Assembly (NCBI GenBank): GCA_023715865.1
Contig: JAMBOW010000008.1
Location: 100,962 to 164,961, forward strand
Direction of reading: 5' to 3'
DNA from: Neobacillus mesonae
Lineage (GTDB): Bacteria; Bacillota; Bacilli; Paenibacillales; Paenibacillaceae
DNA length: 64,000 nucleotides
Shown here piece by piece: positions 8,676 to 17,064 of this stretch; positions within the stretch are counted from its first letter, which is position 1; every line of letters starts with the position of its first letter. A program made the position numbers and the translations under genes. The notes beneath the pieces were generated by a model. The model did no database searches. It saw nothing but the letters and a program-made list of their open reading frames with translations, and had not been told where the DNA came from.

Positions 8676-9195
8676 TGGGTCTCTCTCCTTCCAAACGGTA
8701 GATTCCTTCTTTCTCCATCTTCGCGCGCATTAGCTTCAGCGCTTTATGGAGCCTGGATTTGACTGTGCCTGCCGGGATACCTAGCGCTTCTGCTATCTCT
8801 GCCGTCGATAAATCACTGCTGTAGCGAAGCGTTACTACAGCCCTAAGCTTATCCGGAAGCTGGCTAAGCAGTACGGCATACTCTTCTGCTGTCGCCCTCT
8901 CGATCACAATGGTGTCCGGAGATTTAACAAGCCCAGCAGACTGGTCGTGCTGGATTTGGACCAGCTGTTGCTTTTCCCTTTTCGTCTTGTTCTTCCTAAG
9001 TACATTCAGGCAGTGGTTCATCGTAATTCGCATAATCCATGCCTTGAAGTGCTCTATATTGCTCCAGTTCTGCCGAAATACCGTAATAAAGATATCGTGG
9101 CACGCATCTTCGGCATCCTGTGCATGATGGAGCATATAGTAACAAGTCCTGTATACATCTTTATGGTAGGAATCGAACAGCTCTCGTTCCGTCAA
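8662..9195 (-). CDS. ECF-type RNA polymerase sigma factor
   Basis: About 177 residues with region 2 (LFDSYHKDVYRTCYYMLHHAQDAEDACHD, conserved DAED-D) and region 4 (LRAVVTLRYSSDLSTAEIAEALGIPAGTVKSRLHKAL, a clear helix-turn-helix), separated by a charged linker. It directs RNA polymerase to stress promoters and pairs with the overlapping anti-sigma gene. I choose TTG at 9195 because GAGGAG ends 8 bases before it and the predicted transcript begins near 9221, leaving no ribosome site for the in-frame GTG at 9216. An ECF-type promoter at 9228-9255 suggests positive autoregulation. Confidence 0.9.
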   Translation of the reverse strand: MTERELFDSYHKDVYRTCYYMLHHAQDAEDACHDIFITVFRQNWSNIEHFKAWIMRITMNHCLNVLRKNKTKREKQQLVQIQHDQSAGLVKSPDTIVIERATAEEYAVLLSQLPDKLRAVVTLRYSSDLSTAEIAEALGIPAGTVKSRLHKALKLMRAKMEKEGIYRLEGERPIGIY

Positions 9196-9227
9196 TGACT
9201 GCACTCCTCTCTTCACCTGATGCTATA

Positions 9228-9255
9228 TAGACAATCGAGGATTAAAAACGGTTCA
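9228..9255 (-). promoter_or_regulatory. ECF-type promoter of the sigma/anti-sigma operon
   Basis: On the minus strand TGAACC (9255-9250), a 16-base spacer, then TGTCTA (9233-9228). This matches the ECF layout of TGAAC at -35 and CGTC-like at -10. Predicted start of transcription is near 9221. Confidence 0.55.
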
Positions 9256-9285
9256 TTTTAGACCTCTTACTCTTTTTTATGTAAC

Positions 9286-9329
9286 GACAAAAACCGTCTG
9301 CATCTCCGGGATAAAAGAAACAGACGGTT
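9286..9329 (-). terminator. Terminator after GNAT gene (minus strand)
   Basis: Arms AACCGTCTG (9292-9300) and CAGACGGTT (9321-9329); on the minus strand the stem is followed by TTTTTG. Confidence 0.75.
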
Positions 9330-9341
9330 GTCGATTGCTAT

Positions 9342-9839
9342 TCACTTCAGCAAATAACGCATTAATATATCATCTATATAGGCTCCGCCAATATAAAATT
9401 CACTCATGAGCCGCCCCTCTTCAACAAAACCGCACTTCTCGTAGAAGGAAATAGCCGCTTTATTATGTGACAATACCCTTAAGCGAAGCTTCTTGATATT
9501 TTGTTTGCTCGCGAGCTCCTTAACCGCCTCAATAAGCCTGCTCCCGATTCCCTGCTTCTGATAATCGGGATGAACGGCTATATGGATTTCAAGTACATGC
9601 TCATTGCTTATAAGTCCTGTAGGTGTTTGAAATCCGACATATCCGACGACATACTTATCCATAACGGCGAGGATTTGGCTTCCCGGCGGAGACGTGTGCA
9701 AATACTGCTCCCTGGATTCCCATTGGACCGGTCCAGGTGCGTTATGCTCGTCCCATACAAGCGCATCTAAATCCATCAGCTGCCTTGCATCCCTAAGCTG
9801 TGAAAGCCGGACCTGTATTGCATCCTGGATCATGATCAC
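9342..9839 (-). CDS. GNAT family N-acetyltransferase
   Basis: A 165-residue acetyl-CoA-dependent acyltransferase. Seen: the acetyl-CoA-binding block HPDYQKQGIGSRLIEAVKEL (Q-x-x-G-I/L-G), followed by LRLRVLSHNKAAISFYEKCGFVEEG, the standard C-terminal strand and FYEKCGF helix. Substrate unknown. GTG start at 9839, with AGAAAGG about 11 bases upstream; an ATG two codons inside is possible. Stands alone with its own terminator. Confidence 0.88.
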   Translation of the reverse strand: MIMIQDAIQVRLSQLRDARQLMDLDALVWDEHNAPGPVQWESREQYLHTSPPGSQILAVMDKYVVGYVGFQTPTGLISNEHVLEIHIAVHPDYQKQGIGSRLIEAVKELASKQNIKKLRLRVLSHNKAAISFYEKCGFVEEGRLMSEFYIGGAYIDDILMRYLLK

Positions 9840-9980
9840 ATTTGTTCAAACCTTTCTTCCCCGCTACTCGAGTTTTCTTTAATTTATCTGGCAAGAGCGT
9901 TTTTCTTATTTTATCACAGGTTTTTCATCGTTTTCAGCATGATCTCGAGCAATAATTCTAGATTATTTGGAAAATAACGA

Positions 9981-10016
9981 TAAAAAAAGACACTCCTGAT
10001 CTTGTCAGAAGTGTCT
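9981..10016 (-). terminator. Terminator after chitinase gene
   Basis: AGACACT (9988-9994) and AGTGTCT (10010-10016), with inner CTGA/TCAG pairs; minus-strand tail is TTTTTTT. Confidence 0.85.
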
Positions 10017-10033
10017 CTGCTATCCGTACTAGC

Positions 10034-11848
10034 CTATTGAAGCTGCCACAGAGCAGGTACATTCACTGGCTCCCACCCAAGCAGCGAGGTGTGAGACTGC
10101 AGGCATTTATATGTGCTGCCGTTATAGGTTACCAGCTGTCCAGCTGTATAAGATGTATTCGCCTGCCAAGCCGAAGTCCCAGGATTTGTTGTTTCGGCCG
10201 CAGTCTTCACGCTCAAGGCGCTGCTCGCAGCAGATATATTACCCGCCGCGTCCCTTGCCCTTACCGTAAAGGTATACGTAGTATCTGGCGTAAGCCCACT
10301 GATGACTGTGCTGGTCCCGGTAACGGCTGCAGCTAGATTTGCACCGTTATAAACGTTGTAGCCTGTCACGCCTATGTTATCGGTTGAGGCATTCCATGCC
10401 AGCGCCACTGAGCTGGCTGTAACTGCGGTAGAGCGTACATTCCCTGGGACGCTTGGTGCCGTGGTATCTGCAGGCGGCGTGGTTCCTCCGGCAGACAGAT
10501 CGGATTTCAATTTGTTTTGAAGCGTCCTGTTACGGTCACCGCTCAGCTCCCAGAACATCGCTCCGCCAAGACCCTTGCTCTTGATATATGCTGTCTTGTA
10601 TCCAATGGATTCTGCATCATCATAGCTGATAAATCGCTTGTTGGATGAATTATACAGATAGGGCACCTTGGCTGTATCATTCCAGTATCGGGTATATCCA
10701 TTTTTGTTGATATAGTTGGCTTCTAAATCATAAAAATCAAAGGAGCCTGCCTCCCAGGTTCCTACGGTTGAACCTCCGGAGCATGTTTGATACTGCCCGT
10801 TATTTGTCTGTGCACAGCCATCCCAGCCTCGCCCGTAAAACGGCACACCGAGCACAAGCTTGCCGGCGGGTACGCCTGCATTCAAATGTCCTTGCGCACC
10901 TGCTGCAGCGTTAAATGTATCGGCATTAGGTATACCTGCAGCGGCAGCCGCCGAGTCATAGTTCAGAGGCGCATTGTGAGCGCTGATTTTTTGCCAAGCC
11001 CCGTTAAAGTCATACGTCATGATGTTTATCCAATCCACAATAGAAGCAATGTTCGCAAGCTCAGTATTGGCAACAAAGCTTGGAGATGCCCCGCTCGCGA
11101 TCGTCAGCACATATTCTTTTCCGTCCGCTGCTTCGGCCGCATCCAGCTTTTCACGAATTTTGCTTAGCAGGAGGGTGTAGTTTTGTTTATCCTGCGGCCG
11201 CTTGCTGTTTCCGTCAAGTCCGCCCGAAACCGGATACTCCCAATCCAAATCCACCCCGTCAAAGTTGTATTTACGGAGGAAGTCTACAGCTGAATTTGCA
11301 AAGGTTTCTCGGGTCTCCGGCGTGGCGGCTACATCGGAGAAGCGGTTAGACCACGTCCATCCTCCGACGGAGATGATTGTTTTCAGATTAGGATTGATTT
11401 GCTTGAGCTTGTGAAGCTGATTGATATTGCCTGCATAGGGCTGATCCCATGTATCCCCGGCAAACTGCTTACCGGTATCAATCCATGGATCTCCGAGCAC
11501 AATCGTTCCGTTCGGAACGCTGATTGCCTGGCCTTTCTCATCCTGACAGCTCCATGTAGCCGGATTGGGTCCAGTCGGATCCGGATTACCATGAATCCCA
11601 TTCCAACAAATATCGGCAAATGCATAATTGATATGCGTTACTTTGGTCGGGTCGATATCGGATACGTTGTAGTTTCTGCCATAAGCTGCCCAAGCAGGAT
11701 AGTATCCAACTATTTTATAAGAATCGGCAGCCTCCGCTTTACTAGAGGTAAGTGTAAGAGAAGGAACAACAATGGATAAGAGCATGGACAGACCTAGAAA
11801 AATCTTTGCAGCTTTAATAAGAGCATGATTTCTATTTGAGCTTAGCAT
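10034..11848 (-). CDS. Secreted GH18 chitinase with FnIII and chitin-binding domains
   Basis: A 604-residue secreted endo-acting chitinase. Seen in order: signal peptide (1-40, cleavage after SSKAEA), GH18 catalytic barrel (about 42-455) with SVGGW and the catalytic DGVDLDWEYP motif (Glu204 as proton donor), a TTPPADTTAPS linker, one fibronectin type III domain (about 465-548), and a C-terminal CBM5/12 chitin-binding module with the aromatic pattern W-x-Y-x-G-x-x-V-x-Y-x-G-x-x-Y and a final LWQLQ. This architecture is common in Bacillus and Paenibacillus chitinases. ATG at 11848 has AAGGAGG ten bases upstream. Products would be chitooligosaccharides; no uptake genes for them are adjacent. Confidence 0.96.
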   Translation of the reverse strand: MLSSNRNHALIKAAKIFLGLSMLLSIVVPSLTLTSSKAEAADSYKIVGYYPAWAAYGRNYNVSDIDPTKVTHINYAFADICWNGIHGNPDPTGPNPATWSCQDEKGQAISVPNGTIVLGDPWIDTGKQFAGDTWDQPYAGNINQLHKLKQINPNLKTIISVGGWTWSNRFSDVAATPETRETFANSAVDFLRKYNFDGVDLDWEYPVSGGLDGNSKRPQDKQNYTLLLSKIREKLDAAEAADGKEYVLTIASGASPSFVANTELANIASIVDWINIMTYDFNGAWQKISAHNAPLNYDSAAAAAGIPNADTFNAAAGAQGHLNAGVPAGKLVLGVPFYGRGWDGCAQTNNGQYQTCSGGSTVGTWEAGSFDFYDLEANYINKNGYTRYWNDTAKVPYLYNSSNKRFISYDDAESIGYKTAYIKSKGLGGAMFWELSGDRNRTLQNKLKSDLSAGGTTPPADTTAPSVPGNVRSTAVTASSVALAWNASTDNIGVTGYNVYNGANLAAAVTGTSTVISGLTPDTTYTFTVRARDAAGNISAASSALSVKTAAETTNPGTSAWQANTSYTAGQLVTYNGSTYKCLQSHTSLLGWEPVNVPALWQLQ

Positions 11849-12175
11849 TAGTACATGGCCTCCTTCATCGTTTTGCTTGCTGAAACCATTCAGAAACGGA
11901 CGATGCGTGTTCGAGAACTGGTCATCCAGTTAGGCATGCCAGTTGACCCGAGCAGGTCATGATGCCTCAAACAGCGGCTGGTTGAGGGGTTAAGCTTCAC
12001 TCCTTTCTTACAGAAATCGGACCATCCCCTTAGACTTGTTCAATAAAGGGTGCTGCAGCATCTGCGTTGTTTTACAGGGAATTTACATATCCTCACCTTG
12101 TATTTAATCAGCTAATTTCAATGGAGATAAGGGATAAATTAGTGCTGTGGAGGGTGAAAAATGTGATATTACGCA
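11849..12175 (-). other. Long non-coding leader/promoter region of the chitinase gene
   Basis: Gene-free stretch upstream of the chitinase. On the minus strand it contains three consecutive small inverted repeats: CCTCAA/TTGAGG, TGACC-tgctc-GGTCA, and AACTGG/CCAGTT, all within about 11909-11981. They could form a structured mRNA leader. I could not match them to a known riboswitch consensus, in particular not to the c-di-GMP types sometimes found upstream of chitinase genes. No convincing promoter hexamers were identified. Confidence 0.35.
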
Positions 12176-12222
12176 CAAAAAAGACTGCCCTCCAAGTCAG
12201 ATGACTCTGGAAAGACAGCCTC
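12176..12222 (-). terminator. Terminator after MFS gene (minus strand)
   Basis: Long interrupted hairpin 12182-12221 (TCCAGAGTCA against TGACTTGGA, outer AGGCTGTC against GGCAGTCT), followed on the minus strand by TTTTTT. Confidence 0.75.
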
Positions 12223-12268
12223 GAGCTGCATATTCGAATGATTACTTAGGGAGAGAAGATCTTACCCT

Positions 12269-13504
12269 TTACATATTTACCGATTCGTCATGAAGAGCAT
12301 GTCCCCTTGAAGCATTGGCTTTAGCATGAACAATAAAGGCAATAATACTGATTCCTGCCGTAATGGTTGCAAACCAGGCAACTGGAGACAAGCCGCCCCC
12401 ATCATACATGATTCCCATTGCATACGGTCCTGCAACCCGTCCAATCGCGCCAATACCGCCGGAAACACCCAAGTAGAAGGGCGCTGCTTTTCCACCATGC
12501 TCCGATATAAACGCAGGCGTAGCAGGTGAAATTAGCATCTCTCCAAGTGTTATGAGGATCATTGCCAGAATCATGCCCGGGTAATGCTGGAACAGAGCAA
12601 TGACAGCAAACCCGGCCGTGTAGAGCACGCTGCTGACAATCATCTGCGTTGATGAAGTTGGCGCAATCAGCTTTTTAATCAGAGTGGTCACCGGCTGAGC
12701 CACGAATATCAGAATACCGTTCAGCGTCCACAGCAGGCTGTAGGCTTTTTTCTCCATCCCCTCTTCAATAATGAAGGGCGACACTCCTGTATTCCAGATG
12801 GAGTTGCCGATCAGGATGAACAACGTGCCAAGACTGATAAAGAGGTATAAGCGAATGTTTCGCATCAAATACCAGGTATTTTCCTGGCTCTGCTCCTCGG
12901 ATTTATGCTTCTTCGGTACATAGACCGTACCCTGCTCGCGATCGACCTTGCTTAAATAAACGAAGAAGTAGACGCCAAAGATGGCAGAGGTCACTCCGTT
13001 CATTATAAAGCTGAGGTGATACGAGATATCTGCCAAGAACCCGCTGAGCGCTGTACCCAGCGCAACCCCGATATTTTGAGCAACATAAATGACGTTAAAC
13101 AGCTCGCCTCTTCGATCCGCAAAGCGGAACCCGACGAAGGCTTGAATCGCAGGTAAAGATAAGGAGTTAAACAGACCGATCAGCCCCATCATCACTACAA
13201 ACAGCCACCAGATCCCGCTGATCCATGGCAGTGTGAAGAGCCCTATTGCATTCAGAATAAGAGAGCCTACGATCAGCTTTTTCACACCGATTTTATGATA
13301 AAGTCCGCCACCGATCAGCTGTCCGAAAATTCCCCCGAGCGATTGAATCAAAATAACAAACCCTGCCTGTGACATGCTCCTGCCGAGCTCATCAAATACA
13401 TACATGGTCGTCAGCGGCCACATTAACGAGCTCCCCGTCGCATTCACCAGGCTGGCAATCAAAAACACTTTTACTTCCTTCGGATAATGATCAAGCCATT
13501 TCAT
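12269..13504 (-). CDS. MFS transporter, MdtH-like efflux group
   Basis: A 411-residue, 12-helix transporter. Seen: the DHA1-type start with FLIASLVNATGSSLMWPLTTMY, a helix 4-5 region with the VAQNIGVALGTALSGF motif-C-like stretch, a central charged loop (KHKSEEQ), and six C-terminal helices. Similar proteins export drugs or metabolites by proton antiport; substrate unknown. I choose ATG at 13504 with GGGAG eight bases upstream; the in-frame GTG at 13519 lies inside the ribosome site. Own terminator at 12182. Confidence 0.85.
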   Translation of the reverse strand: MKWLDHYPKEVKVFLIASLVNATGSSLMWPLTTMYVFDELGRSMSQAGFVILIQSLGGIFGQLIGGGLYHKIGVKKLIVGSLILNAIGLFTLPWISGIWWLFVVMMGLIGLFNSLSLPAIQAFVGFRFADRRGELFNVIYVAQNIGVALGTALSGFLADISYHLSFIMNGVTSAIFGVYFFVYLSKVDREQGTVYVPKKHKSEEQSQENTWYLMRNIRLYLFISLGTLFILIGNSIWNTGVSPFIIEEGMEKKAYSLLWTLNGILIFVAQPVTTLIKKLIAPTSSTQMIVSSVLYTAGFAVIALFQHYPGMILAMILITLGEMLISPATPAFISEHGGKAAPFYLGVSGGIGAIGRVAGPYAMGIMYDGGGLSPVAWFATITAGISIIAFIVHAKANASRGHALHDESVNM

Positions 13505-13592
13505 CTTATGTTCTCCCACGAAGTCTTTTAAATCTCAGGATTATAGACTGGAATAATAGGATGTAAAATCCTGTTTATATCACACAACTCGA

Positions 13593-15692
13593 TTATTGCT
13601 GAATTACCGGCTCCAATGTTTTCTTAGTAACTTGAACCGTTGTTGAAAAGAACGTTGCTCCTTTGCCCATATCGGACAAGCGGTCAGGTGTCAGCATATT
13701 GGCGCGCTGCTTGCCGTTCTCTCCTTCCCACCACAGCCCTTGGCTGATAACCGTGCCGGGCAGCATACTGTCGCCCACTTTAGCAGTAAGCTCATAGGTT
13801 CCCCGACCGTTATAAACAACGACGAGCTCTCCATCTTCAATGTCTCTTGGCTCCGCATCTTGAGGATGAATATGCAGCATCGGATGCTTCTCCATCTTCT
13901 GATGCTTTGGTACGTTCCCAAACGTTGAGTTCAAAAAGTTATGATTCGGAGGTGAAAGGAACATAAGCGGATATAAATCTCCTTCAACGGCTCGGTGTTC
14001 ACCGTCATAGCCCTCTTGAAGCGGCGCGTAAACTGGCATCGGAGGCAGTCCCGCTTCTGTCATGGTCTTCGAATACAGTTCAATTTTGCCGGAAGGCGTA
14101 GGCAAGTGATTCAGAAACTCATCATAGGCCGACATATCCAGCTTCACAAAGCGCTGCTCCTGAAGCGCCTCGAGCGATAAACTATTCATATAAGGACTTT
14201 CCGGGTTATCGAGTGCATCTTCAATCATGGATAGCTCCGTTTCACTGAATGCCGCTTCATCAAATCCCATCGCTCGTCCAAGCAGCGAAAACACTTCTAC
14301 ATTACTCTTAGCTTCCCCAAGTGGTGCAATGACCGGCTCCTGAATTTGGACATATTGATGCCAGTAGGAGCTGTACAGATCAGTATTTTCAAAAGTAGAG
14401 GTCGCCGGAAGAATGATATCTGCATATTTAGCCGTATCTGTCATAAAGAGATCATGTACAACAGTAAACAAATCTTCCCGGGCAAATCCCTGCTGCACCC
14501 ACTTCGTATCGGGTGCAACCACGAGCGGGTTTGAACAGTATACGAACATCGCTTTGATCGGCTGCTTTTCATCATGAAGGGCATTCCCGATCTGGTTCAT
14601 ATTAATGCTCCGTGCTTCCGGGTTCTCTCTAAGATCCGGCCGCTCCAGCGCATCGCTGTTAAAGCTGGCATAACCACCGTTTGATTTTGCCGCTCCGCCG
14701 CCGCGCTTTGTCCAGGCTCCGGTTAGAGCAGGCAGACAGGCGACCGCACGGACGTTCATTCCTCCGTTATCATGATGCTGAAGACCGTTACCGATATGTA
14801 TGTAGCCTGCTTCAGCCTGTCCATATATCTCGGCGAGCTTCACGATGTCCTCTGCAGGTACTCCCGTTATGATGGACACCCGCTCCGGGGTATAGTCTTT
14901 CACATGCTCACGCAGCTCTTCGTGACCTACGGTAAACTGCGCGAGAAAAGCATCATCTGTCATTCCTCTCTCAAACAACACATGCATCATGCCGAGTGCA
15001 AGAGCTGCATCCGTGCCCGGATACAGAGGGATAAACCAATCGGCCCATTGTGCCGTACGGTTACGGTGGACATCGATGACAATGACCTTAGCCCCCGCTT
15101 TACGCGCTTTCTCCGCCAGCACCACCTGATGCATATTCGTGCTGATAATATTTCCGCCCCACACGATAATGACATCGGCATGCTCCGTTTCCTCAGGTAC
15201 AGTTCCTCGGTTCGCTCCCATCGTATACTTCCAGCCGGCGTTCCCAGCCGCGTTACAGATCGTTTGCTCCAATTGGCTTGCTCCAAGCGCATTAAAAAAA
15301 CGCCGATCCATTCCGTCTACACTGAGAATGCCCATATTGCCATAAAAGCTGTAGGGCAGAATCGCCTCTGCACCATGCTCGCCAATAATGGTCTTATAGC
15401 GTCCGGTAATCTCTTGGACAGCTTCCTCCCATGTGATCCGTTCAAACCGGCCCTCGCCCTTAGCCCCCGTTCTCCGCAGCGGATACAGGACTCGTTCGTC
15501 ATGATACACACGCTCCGTCATGTTGCGGACCTTGTTGCAAATGGCCCCCTTCGTAATCGGGTGATCCGGGTTCCCGGTTACCTTAACAATCTTGCCTTCC
15601 TTCTTATGAACAAGCAGTCCGCAAGTATCAGGACAATCGAGCGGACATACCGCTGGAAACACACCGTCTGCTTCATTTATCATTGCTGCCAT
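13593..15692 (-). CDS. Molybdopterin (bis-MGD) oxidoreductase with N-terminal [4Fe-4S] site (YyaE-like)
   Basis: A 699-residue enzyme of the DMSO-reductase/formate dehydrogenase superfamily. Seen: N-terminal iron-sulfur ligands CPLDCPDTC and GAICNK, the GADAIL-type PYSFYGNMG region, WGGNIISTNMH and CSNPLVV cofactor-binding blocks, and a C-terminal Moco-binding domain ending near QGLWWEG. It resembles the B. subtilis YyaE type, substrate unknown; formate, nitrate or S/N-oxides are possible. The in-frame sequence continues upstream to 15917 but GGAAGGAG before ATG 15692 and loss of homology fix the start there. Next to a formate/nitrite channel; its cofactor needs mobA. Confidence 0.9.
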   Translation of the reverse strand: MAAMINEADGVFPAVCPLDCPDTCGLLVHKKEGKIVKVTGNPDHPITKGAICNKVRNMTERVYHDERVLYPLRRTGAKGEGRFERITWEEAVQEITGRYKTIIGEHGAEAILPYSFYGNMGILSVDGMDRRFFNALGASQLEQTICNAAGNAGWKYTMGANRGTVPEETEHADVIIVWGGNIISTNMHQVVLAEKARKAGAKVIVIDVHRNRTAQWADWFIPLYPGTDAALALGMMHVLFERGMTDDAFLAQFTVGHEELREHVKDYTPERVSIITGVPAEDIVKLAEIYGQAEAGYIHIGNGLQHHDNGGMNVRAVACLPALTGAWTKRGGGAAKSNGGYASFNSDALERPDLRENPEARSINMNQIGNALHDEKQPIKAMFVYCSNPLVVAPDTKWVQQGFAREDLFTVVHDLFMTDTAKYADIILPATSTFENTDLYSSYWHQYVQIQEPVIAPLGEAKSNVEVFSLLGRAMGFDEAAFSETELSMIEDALDNPESPYMNSLSLEALQEQRFVKLDMSAYDEFLNHLPTPSGKIELYSKTMTEAGLPPMPVYAPLQEGYDGEHRAVEGDLYPLMFLSPPNHNFLNSTFGNVPKHQKMEKHPMLHIHPQDAEPRDIEDGELVVVYNGRGTYELTAKVGDSMLPGTVISQGLWWEGENGKQRANMLTPDRLSDMGKGATFFSTTVQVTKKTLEPVIQQ

Positions 15693-15753
15693 GCTCTCCT
15701 TCCCCCTTACTCTATTCGCTGAAAATCCATATTTCTTCCTAATCCATCCCTCT

Positions 15754-15782
15754 ATCATAATTCCCGTTGCCTCAATCGTAAA
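15754..15782 (-). promoter_or_regulatory. Candidate promoter of the molybdoenzyme gene
   Basis: Minus strand TTTACG (15782-15777), 17-base spacer, TATGAT (15759-15754), about 60 bases before the start codon. The -10 matches 5 of 6, the -35 is weak. Confidence 0.4.
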
Positions 15783-15810
15783 GGCGGCATAACGTGTTAT
15801 TGCGCAAAAT

Positions 15811-15842
15811 AAAAAAAACGGCTTCTGCACAGGCAGATGCCG
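15811..15842 (-). terminator. Stand-alone terminator between nirC-like gene and molybdoenzyme gene
   Basis: Arms CGGCTTCTGC (15819-15828) and GCAGATGCCG (15833-15842) with one mismatch and a 4-base loop; on the minus strand eight T follow. The 160 bases between this and the nirC-like terminator carry no gene; two copies of GAATTAAATTT lie there. Confidence 0.7.
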
Positions 15843-16002
15843 CTCTTTCTTCCCTCTCTCTACACTGCTAAATTTAATTCCGCTTAAGGCAAAAAATTTA
15901 ATTCTCCTTTGTTTCACTCCCTGAAAGCACGGGTAATAAAAATCAAGGCAGTAAGGAGTTAGTTAAACCCTCCTCCAATGCCGTATCATAGACCACTCCC
16001 GA

Positions 16003-16055
16003 AAAATTCGTCATGTAAAGGTTTCGTTCCCCCGAACCTAGACATGACGAATTTT
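16003..16055 (-). terminator. Terminator overlapping the stop codon of the formate/nitrite channel gene
   Basis: Perfect 14-base arms AAAATTCGTCATGT (16003-16016) and its complement (16042-16055), with further AGGTT/AACCT pairing inside. The stop codon of the channel gene lies in the right arm. Minus-strand tail TTTTTCGG. Confidence 0.85.
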
Positions 16056-16868
16056 AGTTTGTTCACTGGGACCCGATGCTGCCACACTCTTGTCTTCCGA
16101 CTGAGGGTGAAGATAAGCGAGATAATAAGCGCCAGCTACAAATATGGCTCCTCCCGCTAGATTACCCAGCCATACAGGAACAAAGTTAGCTATATACATA
16201 TCCCAGGAATAGTAGCCTTCAAATATAGCTGCCGGGATTAGAAACATGTTCGCAACAACGTGCTGAAACCCAATGGCGACAAACGCCGCTGTCGGAATCC
16301 AGATCCCCGCGATTTTTCCGAGCATCGTATCCGACGCATAAGACAACCACACTGCAAGTGCTACAAGCCAGTTACAGCCTACTCCTGAAATGAAAGCCTG
16401 AATAAAATTATCCTCGAGCTTATGTCCGGCCATATCCACCACTTTATCCAAATAAGGACCCTCACCTGTGAGTCCAAGCACATGACCGAAGAAGAGGGCA
16501 ACAAAGAGGGCACCTGCAAAATTCGCGAGAGTAACTACCGCCAAGTTACGAAACAACTGAGTTGTAGTGATCCGCCCATTCATCCGCGCAATTGAAACAG
16601 CCATCATATTGCCAGTCAAAAGTTCTCCTCCCGCAATCAAAACCAGTACAAGCCCTATAGGAAATACAAGAGCGCCTATAAGATTGGTAATGCTGCCCCA
16701 AGACTCCGGTGCTGCTGCAGTGACTCTAATATGAAGCAAAAATCCCAGGGCAATATATACACCTGCCAAGAAGCCGAGAATCCAAACAGCCGACATCGGA
16801 TGATGGGCCTTGCTGTAGCCGGTTTCCGCAGTGAGAATAGCTACTTCCTTCGGTTTATGAGCTGCCAT
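16038..16868 (-). CDS. Formate/nitrite transporter (FNT family)
   Basis: A 276-residue membrane channel of the FocA/NirC family with six hydrophobic helices. Seen: the helix 2 block FPIGLVLVLIAGGELLTGN, which carries the omega-loop/ELFTGN-like signature (here ELLTGN), the SGVGCNWLVALAVWL segment, and GFQHVVANMFLIP with the pore His-Val-Val-Ala-Asn that marks FNT channels. It moves formate or nitrite with or without a proton as a pentamer. It sits between an NADH oxidase and a molybdoenzyme. GGGAGG precedes ATG 16868. An FNR-type site at -41.5 of the predicted promoter suggests oxygen-responsive activation. Formate versus nitrite cannot be decided. Confidence 0.93.
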   Translation of the reverse strand: MAAHKPKEVAILTAETGYSKAHHPMSAVWILGFLAGVYIALGFLLHIRVTAAAPESWGSITNLIGALVFPIGLVLVLIAGGELLTGNMMAVSIARMNGRITTTQLFRNLAVVTLANFAGALFVALFFGHVLGLTGEGPYLDKVVDMAGHKLEDNFIQAFISGVGCNWLVALAVWLSYASDTMLGKIAGIWIPTAAFVAIGFQHVVANMFLIPAAIFEGYYSWDMYIANFVPVWLGNLAGGAIFVAGAYYLAYLHPQSEDKSVAASGPSEQTKIRHV

Positions 16869-16906
16869 GTACTGTCCTCCCTTTCAAAAGAAGATTCCAT
16901 ACCTCC

Positions 16907-16950
16907 ATTGTAAATCATTCTAAATCACTACATTGTTATTTATTTCACAA
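16907..16950 (-). promoter_or_regulatory. Promoter of FNT gene with FNR/Rex-type site at -41.5
   Basis: Minus-strand -10 TACAAT at 16912-16907 predicts a start near 16900. A site at 16933-16950, TTGTTATTTATTTCACAA, matches TGTGA-N6-TCACA with one mismatch (TGTTA) and is centred at 16941.5, exactly 41.5 bases upstream of the predicted start: the classical activator position for FNR/CRP proteins. Confidence 0.55.
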
Positions 16951-17000
16951 GTGTAAGCAGGGACCCCTGCTTTCTGATATCTGAACACCGCTATCTATGT

Positions 17001-17032
17001 AAAAAACCGCCAGAGCATAGCGGCTCTGGCGG
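17001..17032 (-). terminator. Terminator after NADH oxidase gene
   Basis: Perfect arms CCGCCAGAGC (17007-17016) and GCTCTGGCGG (17023-17032), 6-base loop, minus-strand tail TTTTTT. Confidence 0.9.
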
Positions 17033-17064
17033 CGATATCTATATTTAGAACATTAACATTATCA

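Noticed and set aside
11909..11981. c-di-GMP riboswitch upstream of the chitinase
   Set aside because: The conserved core sequences of c-di-GMP-I or -II could not be found, only simple hairpins.
14772..15722. 316-codon open frame on the plus strand opposite the molybdoenzyme gene
   Set aside because: It is a mirror frame of a clear gene, has no ribosome site or recognisable motif, and is rich in His/Arg/Cys as typical of antisense frames.
15693..15917. 75-codon upstream extension of the molybdoenzyme
   Set aside because: It spans a terminator hairpin and promoter; the [4Fe-4S] motif lies right after the 15692 start as expected for the family.
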